A stretch of DNA of 64,000 nucleotides from Hyaloscypha bicolor E (GCF_002865645.1 NW_020194539.1:1-64000), one strand, 5' to 3'. Counted from the stretch's first letter, positions 25,518-40,863 are shown. Translations and numbers: made by a program. The notes: a model not told the origin generated them from the letters alone.

Positions 25518-28515
25518 CCCGTCGGTAATTCCTCGCTTTACTAGGGCCGACTTATACTAGCAAGTCGGACCCAGTAACTCCGATATACTACTAACTCCGA
25601 TATTTGCGATAAAATATTAATTATTAAATTAACCATATAAAATATCGAAATAATAAAATTAGATTATTATAGCCCTTAATTAAGTCTATAATCGCCTAAT
25701 AGAGCTTTCTGCCAAATAAAAAGGTTCTGGTATAAATTATTAATAATTCACTTTAAAATCATAATAATATTCGTACTTCTTATTAAAATCAGTTTATAGT
25801 ATATTAACTAATTACTATATTTATTAATATTAAATCATATATTACTATTAAAATTAGAAGTCTATATATCTTCCTGCATTATCTGAGTATTAATAGCTTT
25901 AATCTTATGCTTCCTGCCCTGTGGCTTCTTTCCCTATACCAAAGCTTCCTGTCTTCTAGCCTCCTTGGCCTCCTTCTCTATTCTCTTCTTCTTATCTCTT
26001 TCTGCTTTCTCCTTAGCCCTTTATTCCTTCTTTTTTCGATTATCTTCTGCCTTTTAAGCCTTTTTAATCTCCCTTCTAATCTTATTTTCCTCCTTTTTAA
26101 CTACTACTTTATGCCGGCATTCGGCTAGCTCTAGCTCTTTCCTTATTCTAGTGAGTTCGTCTTCCTCTTCCCTATTATTTCTAGCTTTAATATTATATAG
26201 ACCTTCTATAGAGAAGATTATATGGCCTCTATAAACAGGTTTAACGTATTATTCGTAATCCTCTTTATTTATAAAAGGGGAATTACTAGCCCAGAGATCT
26301 CGATCGTCCTTGTCCCGTAACTACTGCTTGGTAATAGCTCCCAAATTAGCCTCAATTTGGGCCCCTTTTCTGAACTTCTTATTTGAAAGCTTTTGAGAGG
26401 GAGATAATATAGTATCTTCGTATCTTTCGAGAAAATCTGTATATGCAAAGATCCCTTTTGCTTTATAGGAGATCTATATAAAAGCGGTTTTGGTATACTA
26501 TTATGAATTAAGACCCTTAATTCCAGAGTTCTCTTTGCTATAATCAGTAATATTAGTCTCAGAAAAGAATTAAATAAGATTATTAGTATTATTAGTACTT
26601 TAATTTTGAGCTTAATTAAGCGGAGGAAGCTCTATTTCGTTATTACTTAAAGGAATATCGGAATAAAGGGGCTCAAAATTAGGGGAGGTATTAGGCTATT
26701 CCTTCTATATTAAGTAATTAGGAGATTCTATTCTAGCTTGGGGCTCGTTTAATACAGGTATGCAAATAGCTTTATTAAGGCAGTTTTTATTAAGGGTATA
26801 AAGCTATCCTTTGACCTCCTAATCGCCTAGTTTCTTCTTAGTACAAAGCTTTATAGCCCTAAGAACTGGCTCAGGATTAAGGGGGTGAATGCCCGCTCTT
26901 TTAAATAATAATTAGATATTCCCTTTAGTAAAGGTTTTCTCACGAATTTGAGTTAATACCTGAAGGAACGTAGTCTTTATAAAGTTATTTTTTCCTGTAC
27001 GAACTCTGTCTTTAATAGAGCGCTTATACCAGTGCTTCTCTTATAAGAAATAGCCTATATCTAGTAGTTAATAGAAGTGTATAGAATGCGCTAGTAAATA
27101 GAAGGGTATTATATCCAATTGCTCGCAAATGGATATAAATTCGTAAGTCATATGGCTACCGTGGCCATCGAAGATGAGAAGACAATATTTGCCTTTTCGT
27201 ATGCCCTTGGTTTAATAATAGAAGTGCCATAGCCAGCTAATAGCTAGCTTATTATCTATATAGCCTGTTTCGCTCTAGGCGATTTTCGTACTATTAGAGA
27301 GATTATTATCAAATATCTTCTCTTTAAACACCTTGTAAGGCATAATAATAAAGGCTTTAATTGCGAAACCTCCGGCTAAAATGCACTCTATTACTATAAT
27401 CGACTCTCGTTCGGCTAGATCTTTGATATAAACCTATAATTATTAATTAGTAAGTACGAAGTATAAAGTACTAAGTATAATTATCGGGTAGTACTTACCT
27501 CTCAAATATTCTTATATATAATTACTATTAAACTAGTAATATACCTAATACGAAAACCAATCTTATTAATGTTATATATATCGAATATTTATATTTCGTA
27601 CTTATCCAAAATAGCCTGGAGCCATATAAACGTCTCCAAGACTAGTTCTAGAGTAAGTGCCTCCTTCCGTTAATAATCCATAGGCTTTATATATATATTA
27701 TAGTATTTCCCAAGCTTTCTTTGCTTTTCTACCTAACGAAGAGCCCAATTATTCCCCAGGCGATTATTATCTCTATTAATTAGGCCTATAGCCTCTAGAA
27801 TTTGTATAGTAGCCCGAGTAACCATATTATACCAAAGCGGGAAACCCTTCTTAATAGCTATATCCATATACCATATTAGGCTCATCTTCTGGGCCTTATT
27901 TAGGCGCGTATTATGCCCTCTATTCTCCGAAAGAGGCTTTGCTCCCTGTTCCCTTCCATATAAAGTCATATAAGAGATATTAAATACGCCTGCTATGATC
28001 CGCAAGCTAGTAATTTCGGTTTCGGATAGGTTGTAGTATGCCTTTAGGGCCTCCTATATTCGAGCCTCCTTCTCCAAATATAGCTTCGTCTTATATTTTG
28101 GCATCTTCCGGAGCCTCCTAGCAAGCTCTTTAACCTGTCTTCTCGATATTTGACGCGTGGCTTTCGGTATAGTAGTTAATTTAGTAGTTAATTTGGTAGT
28201 TAAATTAGTAATTAATATAATTAATGCCCTGCGATTTTTAGTGTTTTTTGGCTTTGGTATTAAGTGAGTTCTCTCTAAAAAGAATTCTAAAAATCACGTT
28301 TTAATTTATAGTATAATACTATGTAATTATATAAAAAAATATTCTATTATATAATTATAGAGTCTAGTATAGCCTATAATTATATAAAAAAATTATCTTT
28401 ATTAGATATGTAATTATTTTTTAATCTAATATATAGACTAAAAAATCGATGTCGGAGTTACTGGGATGTCGGAATTAGTATTACTAGCAAGTATAGCGAG
28501 CTAGCCCGAACCGGG
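25518..28515 (-). mobile_element. Pogo/Tc1-mariner superfamily element (CENP-B-like transposase)
   Basis: Both ends carry imperfect inverted repeats: CCCG-TCGG at the left end and CCCGGTTCGG on the complement of the right, then CTCGCTTTACTA against CTCGCTATACTT. A 17-bp inner match, CCCAGTAACTCCGAYAT, lies at 25570-25586 and 28449-28465. TA dinucleotides flank both sides, as expected for this superfamily. It sits inside Gypsy-B and is much less A+T-rich, so it is probably a later arrival. Confidence 0.75.
25862..28104 (-). pseudogene. Pogo-type transposase with one spliceosomal intron, RIP-stopped
   Basis: ATG at 28104; final TAG at 25862. The N-terminus (about 28104-27720) is a CENP-B/psq-like helix-turn-helix region (MPKYKTKLYLEKEARI, ITSLRIIAGVFNISYMTLYG). 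Then comes the DDE region with IFDIYNINKIGF, followed by LLIFDGHGSHMTYEFISICEQ at about 27.15 kb and REKTFTKGNI. It ends in a Lys/Glu-rich basic tail (about 26130-25870), as in fungal pogo/Fot transposases. An intron at 27434-27498 (65 nt: GTAAGT, branch TACTAAT, TATAG) joins in frame as GAG-GTT. At least ten in-frame stops, mostly TAG or TAA, make it non-functional. The family would bind the end repeats and cut and paste the element. Confidence 0.85.
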
Positions 28516-31500
28516 TACGGAAATGCCTGCGAGTACTCTTAAATAATTTTATTTTATATTTCCGAACTTACTTGAAGGTAATCCGAACTTACTTAGTTAT
28601 ATTCTTATACTAAATTTAATATAGTTCTTTATATTAATTAGTATTTGCCTTTAACTATTACTTAATTTCTACTTTTATTACTAGGTATTAAAGAGGCTTA
28701 TTATAGTAAATTATATTATAAATCGTACTAATATATTCTAAATAGATAACTCTTTCGAATTTCATATTATTTACTATATTTTTAAATTAATCTTTAATAA
28801 AAAGGAAAAGCTCTAGATAAAAGGCCTTAATAACCTTATAAAAAACTCTATTTTTATATATTCTATTTTTAATAATAACTAGACTTATTAGAACTATAAT
28901 AAAAGACCTATTAAATAATAAATTATTATTAAGCTATTCTTTAACTTATATATTATCCGAAAATTAATACTTTCCTATAATTTCAGACTTATAGATTATC
29001 TAGCTAAAGGTATTTATTTATCTAGTTAAATAGGCTATATTCGGAGTCTTTTTTTCTATTATTTTTAGTAGATACTTGCCTAATTCCTTAGCTATTTCCG
29101 GCTTAAATTTATTAGAAATAGAGAAATAATTAATATCTTTAAAGAACTTCTTATTAAAGATAATAGCCTTCTTATAATTTATAAGAAAAATATAACTAAT
29201 ATTCTAATACTCTTTACTAAGGTAGAATTCGCTATTTAAAGCTTTAGTAATAGCTAGATCTTTAGTATTACCTTTATACTAATTATAATTAATATTTCTA
29301 AAAGTAAAATATCTAGCTAGCTAAGAATAAATAATTAGATAAATAGGATACTTATTTAATACCTCGTAAAATCCGAGCCATATTAATAGATCTATTATTA
29401 AAAGTTAAGAGGCTAAGATAAAATAGCTATTACTAAGATTTCTATATATTAATATATTATTTTTTCGGAAGTAAAACTATAGTATCTCTATTTCTTTTAT
29501 TAAAAGCTCTCGAATACTAAGTTTCTTAATTTACTTTAAATAATTCTTTTTATAAATATAGCTATTAGTATTCAGATTAGTAGTATTAGACTTAGGGATA
29601 GGAACTATAGTATTGAATTAAAGCTATAGATTAGAGTAAAATTAATTAGAAATATAATATTTATATTTATATTTCTTAATTTCCTAGTTCTTAAAAAAGA
29701 AATCCTATATTTTCTTATTTACCTAAGTAATAGAAATATATTTCTTGCTTTTAATAACTTTATAGATCTTAGTAACTAGCTTTAGAATATCTTTAATCTC
29801 TTATATATTAATAAAGAAAGTATTAGTAAGTTATTAAATATATATTATATAGGGAGCTTTAAGGAATTCATTATTAATTCTATAATATTTTCGCTTATAA
29901 ATAGGTTCTATAATACTACTATATATTTCCTTAAAAATATACTTATTTTACTAAGTAAGTATTAACTTCTATTTAGCTAGTATCTTATAAATATACTAAA
30001 TATTTTTATTAAGTTCTCTAGACTTAATACTCTTAGTTTTCTATTTCTTGGTTCTAGATATAGTTATAGAAATCTTTCTAAATAGTATTTTTTTTTAAAA
30101 TAAAAGATTTCTCTTTACTTTCCTCTATTTTACTAATCTTATATTTAGTCTAGTACTTAGATCTCTATTATTTATTAGAAGTCTTAGGCTTAGCTTATTC
30201 TTTATTCTTACTAGATTCTTCTTATCTAGTTATACTAGTTCTACTAGCTTTACTAGTAGTTTTCTTATTAGGCTCTATTAAATTAGCTCTATTTTTCTTA
30301 GTTAAATTCGGTTAAATTAAAGCTAAAATCATAATAAGGGCCTATTCTTTAGGCTTATCTTAAAAAGCAAGAAAAGGCTTATTATTATAAACTTCCTTAA
30401 TTAGAATTCCGGAAGTATTAAAGATATACTATCTAGCTTTAAGGTTATTAGCTAATAGTAGCTTAAACTATAATTCTCTAGGTTCCGAAATAGCTTTAAT
30501 ATATTTAAATACCTTAGTAATATCTGATTTAGTAAATATATTAGTATTTTAATACTTCTTATTCTTAATATATTCTAAAATAGCTTTATTAATTAACTAA
30601 ATAGCTTCATATATTAAAGCTTTTATTTTAAAAAGAAAATATAACTTCTTATAAATGTTTTTACTAAGGTTATTATAAATATTATTAATATATTAGCTAA
30701 AAGCTTTATTATATAATATAATTCTATTCTAATTCTTAGTTTCTAGACTATTTACTATAGTTTTAATTTTATTAAGCTTCTCTTATTTGCCTTTAAAAAT
30801 GCCTTTAATAATATTCTCGAATTTCCTATTATTAGCTTAGTAGTTCTTTAGCTTTTCTTTAATTAATTCTAGTCTAGTTCTATCTCTAATAAAGGTTTTC
30901 TATTTTAAAAGCTTATTATATATATTGCTTAGCTTATCTAGAATATTTGTATTAAATTTAGTAATTATAACTATCTTTTCTAGTATTAGTAAATCTTTTA
31001 TAATTGCCTAAGCTTTTTTAATACTCTAAACTTTAATATTATTAATTTATAGGCTTTTAATAATACTATAGCTTATAAGAACTAGCTATTGTACTTTACT
31101 AGCTTAAGAAATCTATACTTTAGCTATTTTGTTATTTTTAATAAGTTATAAAGATATTATTAGTATAATAGTTATAAGTTATAAAATTAAAGATTCTCGA
31201 GATTATAAGAATTTCTTTTAAGTATATTCTAAAATAAAGAATAAATTAAAATAAACTTGGATTATATAAAAGTATTATATATATTCGAATTTTTCTTTCT
31301 TTCTAGTAAGAGAATAAAGCTAAAATAGTAATATATATAATAGGGAAAATAGGTATAATAATTAGATATATTTAAGATAATATAATTATGAATTAGAAAT
31401 AATTATAAAAGATAAAATATAGAATTAGGCTTTTATTATAGAAAAGAATATAAATATATATACCTAAAGAAATATAATTAAGAAAATAATTAAGGTAAAT

Positions 31501-32082
31501 TAAACTAAATAGTAATAATAGAGAAATAAGAAAATAATATAATAGAAATATAAATATAATAATAATATTTAAAGTATTAAAATATAAAAAGAAATAATAA
31601 AAATTTTATAATATAGATATATCCTAATTTCCTATTTATTTAGAAATATTTCTATTAATTCAAAAAATAATATAAAAGAAAGAAAATAATATAGGAAATA
31701 TATAAAAAGTAAAATATATAAGTATATTAAAGATATTAGGAAAATATAAAATAAGTACTAATAGAAAAGAAATTAGAATAATAGAATTAAAAAATAACTT
31801 AAAATAAGATATTACTTCTTTTAAAACTAATCCGTATCTTTTCTAAAAGCTAATTATATTTATTTAATACTTATTAAAGTCGATTTTATATAATATAAAA
31901 CTATTTAGTCTATTAGAACTTTAAAGTAATATCTATATTTATAAAGGTAATACTAAAGGTATTAAGATATATAGAAAGAAGAATTATAAAATAGTATAAA
32001 TAGGGTTTATAGTACTATTATTAAGTTTGAAATAGTTAATATTAAAGTTAATATAAAATATAAAAAGATTAGGTATTTCGAA
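28516..32082 (-). other. A+T-rich interior of Gypsy-B, unassigned
   Basis: Lies between the pogo insertion and the start of homology with Gypsy-A. Minus-strand translation around 29990-29690 shows long coding-like stretches (EFLKAPY, REIKDI-like, KLVTKIYKVIKSKKYIS) separated by RIP-type stops, so it was once coding on the same strand as Gypsy-B. I cannot assign a family. Confidence 0.45.
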
Positions 32083-35000
32083 TTAGTATTAAAAATATAA
32101 GAATTATTTAGATAATATTTAATAATAAGAAATAGATTAATAATAAGAATTAGTAAATTATATTAGCTTTTTAAAGAAGTAATTAGTTTCTAGTAATAAA
32201 ATAGTATTTTAATTAGGGAATGGGTTTTATATAGGAAAAGTTCTTTTTATATAGAAATAGAAATATATAATATACTAACTAAATCTTAGTATAAGTTTTG
32301 AGAATAGCTATAGTTATATTAAAGAAGTGAGTTTTCTAGTATAAGATAGGCTTTAAATAAATAGATCTAGTTTATCTAATATTTAAGAGATTCCTAGAAT
32401 TATATATTATTAAATACTTTTAGAAATAACTATTAGGTTTAATAGGGTTTTCTTTCTTCTTATAGGGCTTTTAGTTTAACTATTCCGTTTATATATAATT
32501 TCTAATTAGGAAGTTTATTTAAATATTATAAGAGAACTTATAATAGTAGTTTAAATTAAAATCGAGATCTATAAATATTATAATTAAGCTTTAAATTAAT
32601 ATAAGCCATAAGAATAGCTAGTTAAAAAGGTAAGTAAAGCTTCTAAAAGATTTCTAGTTTAGTAAAATATATATAAAAGGCCTCTTTTCTTTTTCTTTTC
32701 TTTTCTTATCTCTAAATATTATTATTATTTATTATTATAATTCGGAATTAAGAGTTCGTAAAATAACTTTTTAATTTTCTATTTATTTTTATATTAAAAA
32801 GAATACTTTATATTTAATTCCTAAGATCTAGTAATAGAATCTTATATTAAGAATATTATCTAGTAATAGTAATTAGATAATAATAAGAAATAAGTAATAG
32901 TAAAGCTTATTTGATTTCTAGAATAATAATCTAATAATAATATTTTTTAAAGGTTATAAATAATAGTTAGAAAAAAATTAAAAGATATATAAAGAATTAA
33001 AAATAACTAGCTTTATTTCAGATTAAAAAAAGCTCTTATTATTAGATACTTCTTTCTAGTCTTTTATAAAAGAAATATATTTTGCTTTTTCTAATTCCGG
33101 TAATTCTAGAATATATATAATAATACTAGTAGCTTTCTTAATCTCCTAAGTACTATTTTACTTATAGTATTTTATAACTACTTCCTTTTCTAGTTCTATA
33201 TTTATCTTGAAATATTTATTTATAAATATATACTCGTTATTAACTTTATTTTTAGGAGAGTACTAGAATCTATTTCTTTTAATAAACTACTTGAGTTAGT
33301 TCCTAGTATATATTCTTTAGAATATAGTACTATTAAGTTCTTTTAGTATATAGTATTCTTTTAGTTAATTTATATACCTTACTTTATATAGGCTAAGCTA
33401 GTAATATAATAGCTTTATATTTCTTAACTTATTTTAATTTATTAATTTAATATTATATATAAGAACGAGATTTTTTTCGGAAATAGGCTTTAAATAAATC
33501 TAGTAAATAGTATTAAATTACTTTTTTCTCTCTTAGTATTTTCTATTTTTCTTTATTCTAGCTTCTTTAATATCTTTATTTCTTATTTATATTTGCTTTA
33601 TATATATTTCTAGAAGTATTTCTCTATTATAGACTTTATCTTATTTAAGTATTCTCTAAATTAGAAAGTATATTTTAATAAGTAATATAGTTTTTCTATT
33701 ATAGACTATATAAAAGAAAGTAAATTTAGTTAGTTTATATATAGTAACTTAATTAGTAAATAGAATATATAATAGTAAATCTATTTAAGGCTTCTTTTTA
33801 CCTATTATAAATATAATAAGTACTTAAATAATTAGTTAATATCTTTTTTAATTATATTATTTCTCTTGAAATTATAGGCCAAAATAATAATTCTATTAAT
33901 TCCTAACTTATTAAGTTCCTGAATTACTATTTCTTTAAATTCCAATTTACTATTTACCTTAAGCTACCTAAATAAACTATATTTATAAATAATTTCTTCC
34001 TAAATAAACTTAGTAATCTTCTTATTAGTTAGGTTCTTTAAAAGTCTAGCTTTAATCTATTCTAAGAAGTTATCTCTAGTAATAACTAATAAGTTATATT
34101 CTTTATAGTCTAGTAATTTAATTATATTAATCCTAAAATAATAGAAAAGAAATATAGCTTTTATTAGATATAAAGCCTTTTCTTATCTTTTTTTACTTTT
34201 ATACTAATAAATCTTATAAGTATTAATATACTTCTATATATAATTATAATAATTTTTCTAGTAATAATAGCTAGCTATTAAGTAAAAAATATTTTCTTTT
34301 CCTATATATCTAATCTTATTATATAGCTCTTTAATAATAATTTCCCTTTATTCTTAATTATTAATAATAAGTTAAGATAAGTATATTTTAAATATAATTT
34401 TCTATAATAATTAATTTCTTATATTATAATTTAAAGCTTTTTTACTTAACTTTTGAAACTCGGCTTTAGATATTTTTTCTAGTCTAGAAAGTATTATAAG
34501 ATATTATATAATATTCTAGTATTATTTAGAATAGCTATTATTTAAGAAATCTAGTAAAATAGTCGAGTTATTAAATAAAGTATAAAAGTTAGTATTATTA
34601 TTTACTATTTTACCGGAAATTATATATAAAAGGCTATGGCTTTTATTATATAACTTCCGGATTTTATTATTTTTTTAATATTACTAATTTGCTTCTAGAT
34701 ATAATAAGACTTTAATTATTAATCTCTAATAACTAAATACTATTATTTAAATATTTAGTAAAGATCTTAGAAATCTAATTTCTTAAAATAATATTATATA
34801 ACTAAACCGGAACTACTTTCTTTAATTAAACTTTTTATCTAATAAATACTATTCTAATAGTATTAAACTCTATTACTAACTATTTATTAATATTCTTATT
34901 ATCTTTAATATTATCTTTTTATTATAAATATCTTAATAATCTATTAGTAGTAATATATTTGATTTCTTTAATATACTTAATTTTAAAATTAAATAATTAA

Positions 35001-38000
35001 ATTCATATTAGCTAGTAAGTAACTAGAGCTCTAGAAAGATCTATAGCCGCTTTACTTAGCTATATAATAAGTATATTAATATCTAGTTTAAGAATAAAAT
35101 AAACTTTATATAACCAGAACTATACTTTCTATAAATATTTTACTAGCCCTTAGTATTTTCTTTTAATAGTATTATATCTCTATTTAGTATTATTTTAGAT
35201 TCTAAACTTATATTATATAACTTTCTTTTTTCTTTTATTATTATATTAACTAAGAATTCTGCCCTATTTATCTAGGCTAATATCTATTACTAATATAATT
35301 ATTCTCTAATCTTCTAATAAATTATAATATAACTTATAAAGTATTAGAGTAGTAATAAGCTTTTCTTAAAGAATTTATATAGCTTGCTTTTATTTATTAT
35401 TCTAGTTTTATATTATATCTTTCCTTATTAAGTAGTAAATAGGTTTAGTAATAATTATAAAGCCTTTAATTCAAATATAGTAATAAATAATAATTCTAAT
35501 AAATATCTTGCTTTTAGTTATATTATTATAATATTTCTATCTTAAGATTTTAGTAATTCCTGAGCTTAAAGAGCTTCTTCTAAGTACTTTATAAATAAAG
35601 CTAATAATAACTATACTATTATAATAGAACTATAATTTTTTTCTAATACTAGCTCTAGCTTATTTAATTCTATCTAAAGTTATATCTAGGTTTTAAAGAT
35701 ATTTAAATATGAAATATTAAATACTTAATAAAATAAGCTATTTATTATAGTTTATATAAGGTCTCTTAACTCTAATATTATTAATAAATAATATAGCGAT
35801 TTTAGGAAATAGATTCTCTAAAATAATTATAATAACTTATATAAACTATATAACGGAATTAGTAGTTCCCTAAAATAGTATAATTATTCTTAATAGTCCT
35901 AGAAATATTATAAATATAGTTAAATCTCTATTATAAGTATCTAGTATAAGTTAATTATATCCGGAAAAGAAATTAATTAAAAAGATATAAGTATATTTAG
36001 TAAATTTCTCTAAGGTCTTATTAGTAAATAAAAGTAAGTTAGTATTTTATAGAATTACTAAATTTATTTTTATAGTAGTATTAATTAGTTTATAAATTCT
36101 AGTAATTTTCTTTATAACTAAAAACTATAGATTTTAGTAAGATTTATTATATTTCTTAAGAACTTTATAATCTAGGTATTCTAATAATATTTTTATTATT
36201 ACTAGTACTAGAGCTTTAGAATATAGGAAATTCTTTTTTTACTAGACCTTATACTTAATAGTTTTAATTAGAATAAATAGGCTAATATTCTTATAAACTT
36301 TCCCTATTTCTTTCTAATTGAATATAATTATACTTTTTTAATTAATTATTAATTCTTGAAATATAGCTAGTTTCTTTTCTTAAAGCTAATTACTAATATT
36401 TAATTATTTAAGGCATTTCGAAATAAGTTATAAATCTCTTAAAATAGCTAATATTCTTAATAAAAAGTAGTTCTTATATTTTCTAATATATTTCTATAAG
36501 TATTTTCTAGCTTTAGATTCCTTAAATTAGTCTAGATATTTATTAGGGCCTTTTCTAGTTCTATTATTAGTATTTACTAGTTAAATTTTCTTATTCTTTA
36601 TTTTATATATTCCTATAACTAGAAATAAATTATAATTATTATCTTTTTCTTTAAGAGCTATAGTTATTTTCTCTAGTACTTTTTTTTATCTAATCTCCGG
36701 AATTTATAACTTTTTTATTTAGCTTCTTTCTAGTTAGATATAAAGAATACCTTTTTATCTAGTATTTTAATATATTTTTCTTAAGCTTCTATATATTTCA
36801 GAATTCTTTCTAGTCTTGGGTTTTATATTTTTTAGCTTTAGAAATATATTTCTTTATTATTAGAAAATACTACTTTACTTTTTCTTTAGAAATATCTTTA
36901 TTTAATATCCTTTTTATTTCTTTTTCTATTAAATCCGGAACTACTTTTAATAATATTCTAATTAGAGCCTTTTCTATTTTATTTTCTTTAAAAATATTAT
37001 TAATTTTCTAAATTTCTGAATCTAAAATAAAAGAATTTATAAGAAATCCCAGTATTTTCCTATTTTCTCTAATATTACTAATAGTTATAATACTAGGCTT
37101 TATTTTTTATTTTTATTTTTTATTTCCTACTCTATATTACTTAATTTCTTAATTCTAAGAACTTAGTACTTTTAAACTATTACTTTTTTCTATTTCCTGG
37201 CATTTTTTAAAAATAGAATAATTATAATAATATAAGTATTCTAGTTATTTTTAGGATTAGTAAACTTTTTATTTTATAAATTATTATTTCTATATATAAT
37301 ATTTATCTTTATTTTTACTAAGAATAATTAACTAAGCAAGATCTTTAGAGCTTTTTTAACTAGAAAGAATATATTTTTATATTTTACTTTATTTATAATC
37401 TTAGCTCTAAGCTTTATTATTCTTATAAATCCAAATTCTACCTTAGTAATAGTAAATATTTAATAATCTATAGTATTATATACTATTTTACTAATATTTC
37501 TAGAGATTTTTTCGGAGAAAATATTAATTTTGGTTCTAGTATTAATTATTTCTTTATATTTAATACTTCTTTAAGGTTCTCGAAATATAAATTAAAGATA
37601 TAAAGATTATATAATATATTTATAAGCTAGTAATATTCGAATATTAATACTATTGCCTTTAAATTAAATAATTCTATTAGTATTAGATATCTAAACTAGT
37701 ATTTCTAATTCTTTAAATATTTTATCTATTATATAAGCTATAGCTACTAGTTCTATAGATCTTCTAGTATATCTAATTATACTTAATATAATAGTATTTC
37801 TTATTTATAAAATAATAAGATAAGAAGTATTATTCCTGATTTATTAATTCTAAAATATAGTAATTAGATCTAGTATTTTTAAGGCATTAATAAATATTCT
37901 TATTTCTTTCTAAGTTTTTGGGAATAAAATAGTTACTTTCTTTAGTAATCTTATTAGAATATTATTAATTTTAAGAGTCTTATACTTATTATAATTAAGA

Positions 38001-40863
38001 ATATACTAAGTTCCTAATTTGTTTTATTTATTTCTAGAACTATTAATATTTATATTCTTAGCTAGGCTATTTTCTTATTTATTATTTCTTGAAATAGTAT
38101 TCTTTTAGCCTCTTATATAAGATAGCTTTTCTTTTACTCTAGCTTATTTTTAGAAAACTTCTTTAGCTATTTCTATTTCTTTTCTTTTTCTTTTTAATAA
38201 GGAACTTATTATAGTATTAATAGAAATACTATTTATAGCCAAATCTTAATATTATTTATTAATTCCAGAATCTAAAGTATTAGTAATTCTAATATAATTT
38301 CCTTTAAGGTAAAGTAGCTATTTAGATTTCCTAGATATAATTTACTTACTTCTATATATAAATTCCGGTTAGCTAGTTCTCTTTTCTTTTTCTTACTTAG
38401 TAAACTAGGTATTTCTTATTAATCTCTAAATATTTTTAGGTTAAGTATTTAAGTTATAATTAAATTCTTCTTTTTAAACTTAGGAAATAATTTAGTTAAA
38501 TTACTAGTACTTACTAGTAAGGAAAAAGAAAAAACTTTCTTATCTAGTTTTAAATAGTTCTTTATATTATTTTCTATTAAATTAGTAAGTATATTTATAA
38601 TTTATAAGTTCTTTTATTAGTAAATAATAAAACTAAGAAATATAAATATATTTTGAATTAATATTATTATTCTTATTTCTATTATAATACCTATAGCAAA
38701 TTCGCTCTTTTAGTTCTAGATCTATACTATAGGCTATATTAACTTAAGTAGTATTTTCTAATTATACTTAAGACTAGCTTTTTCTAAAATATAGTTATCT
38801 AGACTCTTTACTTATTCTAGCTTAATTATTATAGCTACTATAGTATTCTTTATAATTTCTATTATAACTTCTAGTATATTTTTCCTAAAAACCCGAATTA
38901 TTCCTACTAGGCTATTAATACTATTATACTTGCTATAATTAGCTAGGCTATATAAGTAGACTATGAATATTCTCTCGAATTATAATAGTAGCTATATTAA
39001 GTTATTTCTATAAGTTCTTTTAAATTATAATAGTAATAAATAGTTTTTCTAGACTTTTTACTAATTAGTTAATATTATTTTCTTTAGGTTTACTACTTTT
39101 AGTAAATTTCATATAATTAGTTATAGGCTAGATTCTTTTCTTACCTATATTTATAGCAATTTTAAAAAGTATAATAAAAGAAACTAATAAAGAATAATTA
39201 TTTTCTGGTTTAGGAACTATATTATAAATTATTATATTTAAGTATTCTTATCTAAATCTAAATATATCTGAGTTATTAATAATATTAAAATAGTATTTCT
39301 TTTCTTTATACTAATAAAATATTATTACTTTCTTATATATCTTATTATATTTATAAATAGAAATATCTATAGGTTTAAAATTTATATTCTTAAGAATATA
39401 ATCTTTTACTAGAATAAATAATTTTATTTATTTCTTTTCTTTTTAGTAATTTTTTTAATATTTTATTAAATATATTAATATAAGATTTAGAAGAAATTTC
39501 TTTATTCTGGGCTTATATAATAATCTAATTAAGAAAGTTATAGCTAATTTTAAGTATTTCCTAGTTATATTCTCGGAATTCTTTTAGTAAGGCCTTAAAG
39601 AACTTGGTTTTCTAGTAATCTTCTAGATTATTAGTATAGTATTCCGGTATAGCCTTAATCTAATTCTTATAAATAAGAAAAATATAATAGATAATTCTCT
39701 TTCTTTTAGTATTATTAGAAATATAATAGTTCTTATATATATTTATATATTATTTTAAGAATATAGAAATATTACTTCCCTAAAACTATAGTATTTCAGA
39801 AGCTTTTATAAATAGCAGGTTTAAACCCGGCACTAGTATATATTTATTCTTAATTATATTAATCTTAATAATTTCTTTTATAATTAATTATAGAGTTTCT
39901 ATACCTGAGACTTTTATTAATAAGGTTCCTAAAGAACTAATTTCCTATTTAAGTATATCTTTTAGTTTAAAAGCCAGAATTAGAAAGAAACTAGTTAATA
40001 ATAATAAATATAATTAAGATTTGAGTTTTAGTATTAGTAATAATAAGGTAATAGCTTTTCTAGTCTTATTTCTATTACTTATACTTTCTTTTCTATTTCT
40101 TTAGTTTAATATCTATAGTATTTTCCCTTAATTTTACTAAACTAGATATATTTATTAATATTATTAAAAGTAATAATAAAAATAATAAATATAATTTTAC
40201 TAATTTTTCTAACTTTTCTAAATTCTCTTTTATTTCTTTATTTAATATCTATTTCTTTTTCTAGAAGCTTCTTTAGTTTATCTATATAATTTCTTATTTC
40301 TGATTTCTTTTTAATTCTTATTTCTAATTCCTATTTACTATTTTACTTAAAATTAAGAATATTTCCTCTTTTAGATATTTTTTTTAGACTTAGAAATAAG
40401 CTTTTTTACTAAAACTAATACTACTTCTATTTCAGTCTTTATTATAACTAAAAATAATATATAAATTAATAATATAACTTTATTTCCGAGTATTAAAGTC
40501 TGTTTCTAACTAAGATCTAACTTATATTATCTTAGTATAATTTTTCTTATTTTATTTTCTCTACTTCTTTTTTTTTATAATTAGCCTCTATTTCTATTAT
40601 TCCTATATATTATACTAGTAATTATATCTTATAGCTAACTCGTATCTAAATTACTAAATATATTAGAAATTAATATAAAATATTAAAATTAATACTTATA
40701 TATTCTTAATATTTTAGCCTTAGGCTCAAGGTATTATAATAGCCCTTTTCTTCTCTAACTTACTAAACTAATAATTCGCTTTATAGATATCTCTTAGAAT
40801 TTTATAAAAGTATTACCTTAACTATAAAGTTTCTATTCTCCCTATATTACTTATTATAAAATA
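32083..40863 (-). repeat. Interior of Gypsy-B duplicated at 1-8808
   Basis: Starts AATTAGTATTAAAAATATAAG against AATTAGTATTAAGAATATAGG at position 1, and stays collinear for about 8.8 kb with small indels (offset 32,082 falling to 32,056). Differences are overwhelmingly C/T and G/A, that is, two copies mutated independently by RIP. Confidence 0.9.

Noticed and set aside
25907..26128. 73-codon Leu-rich plus-strand frame
   Set aside because: It is the antisense shadow of the Lys/Glu-rich tail of the pogo transposase on the minus strand.
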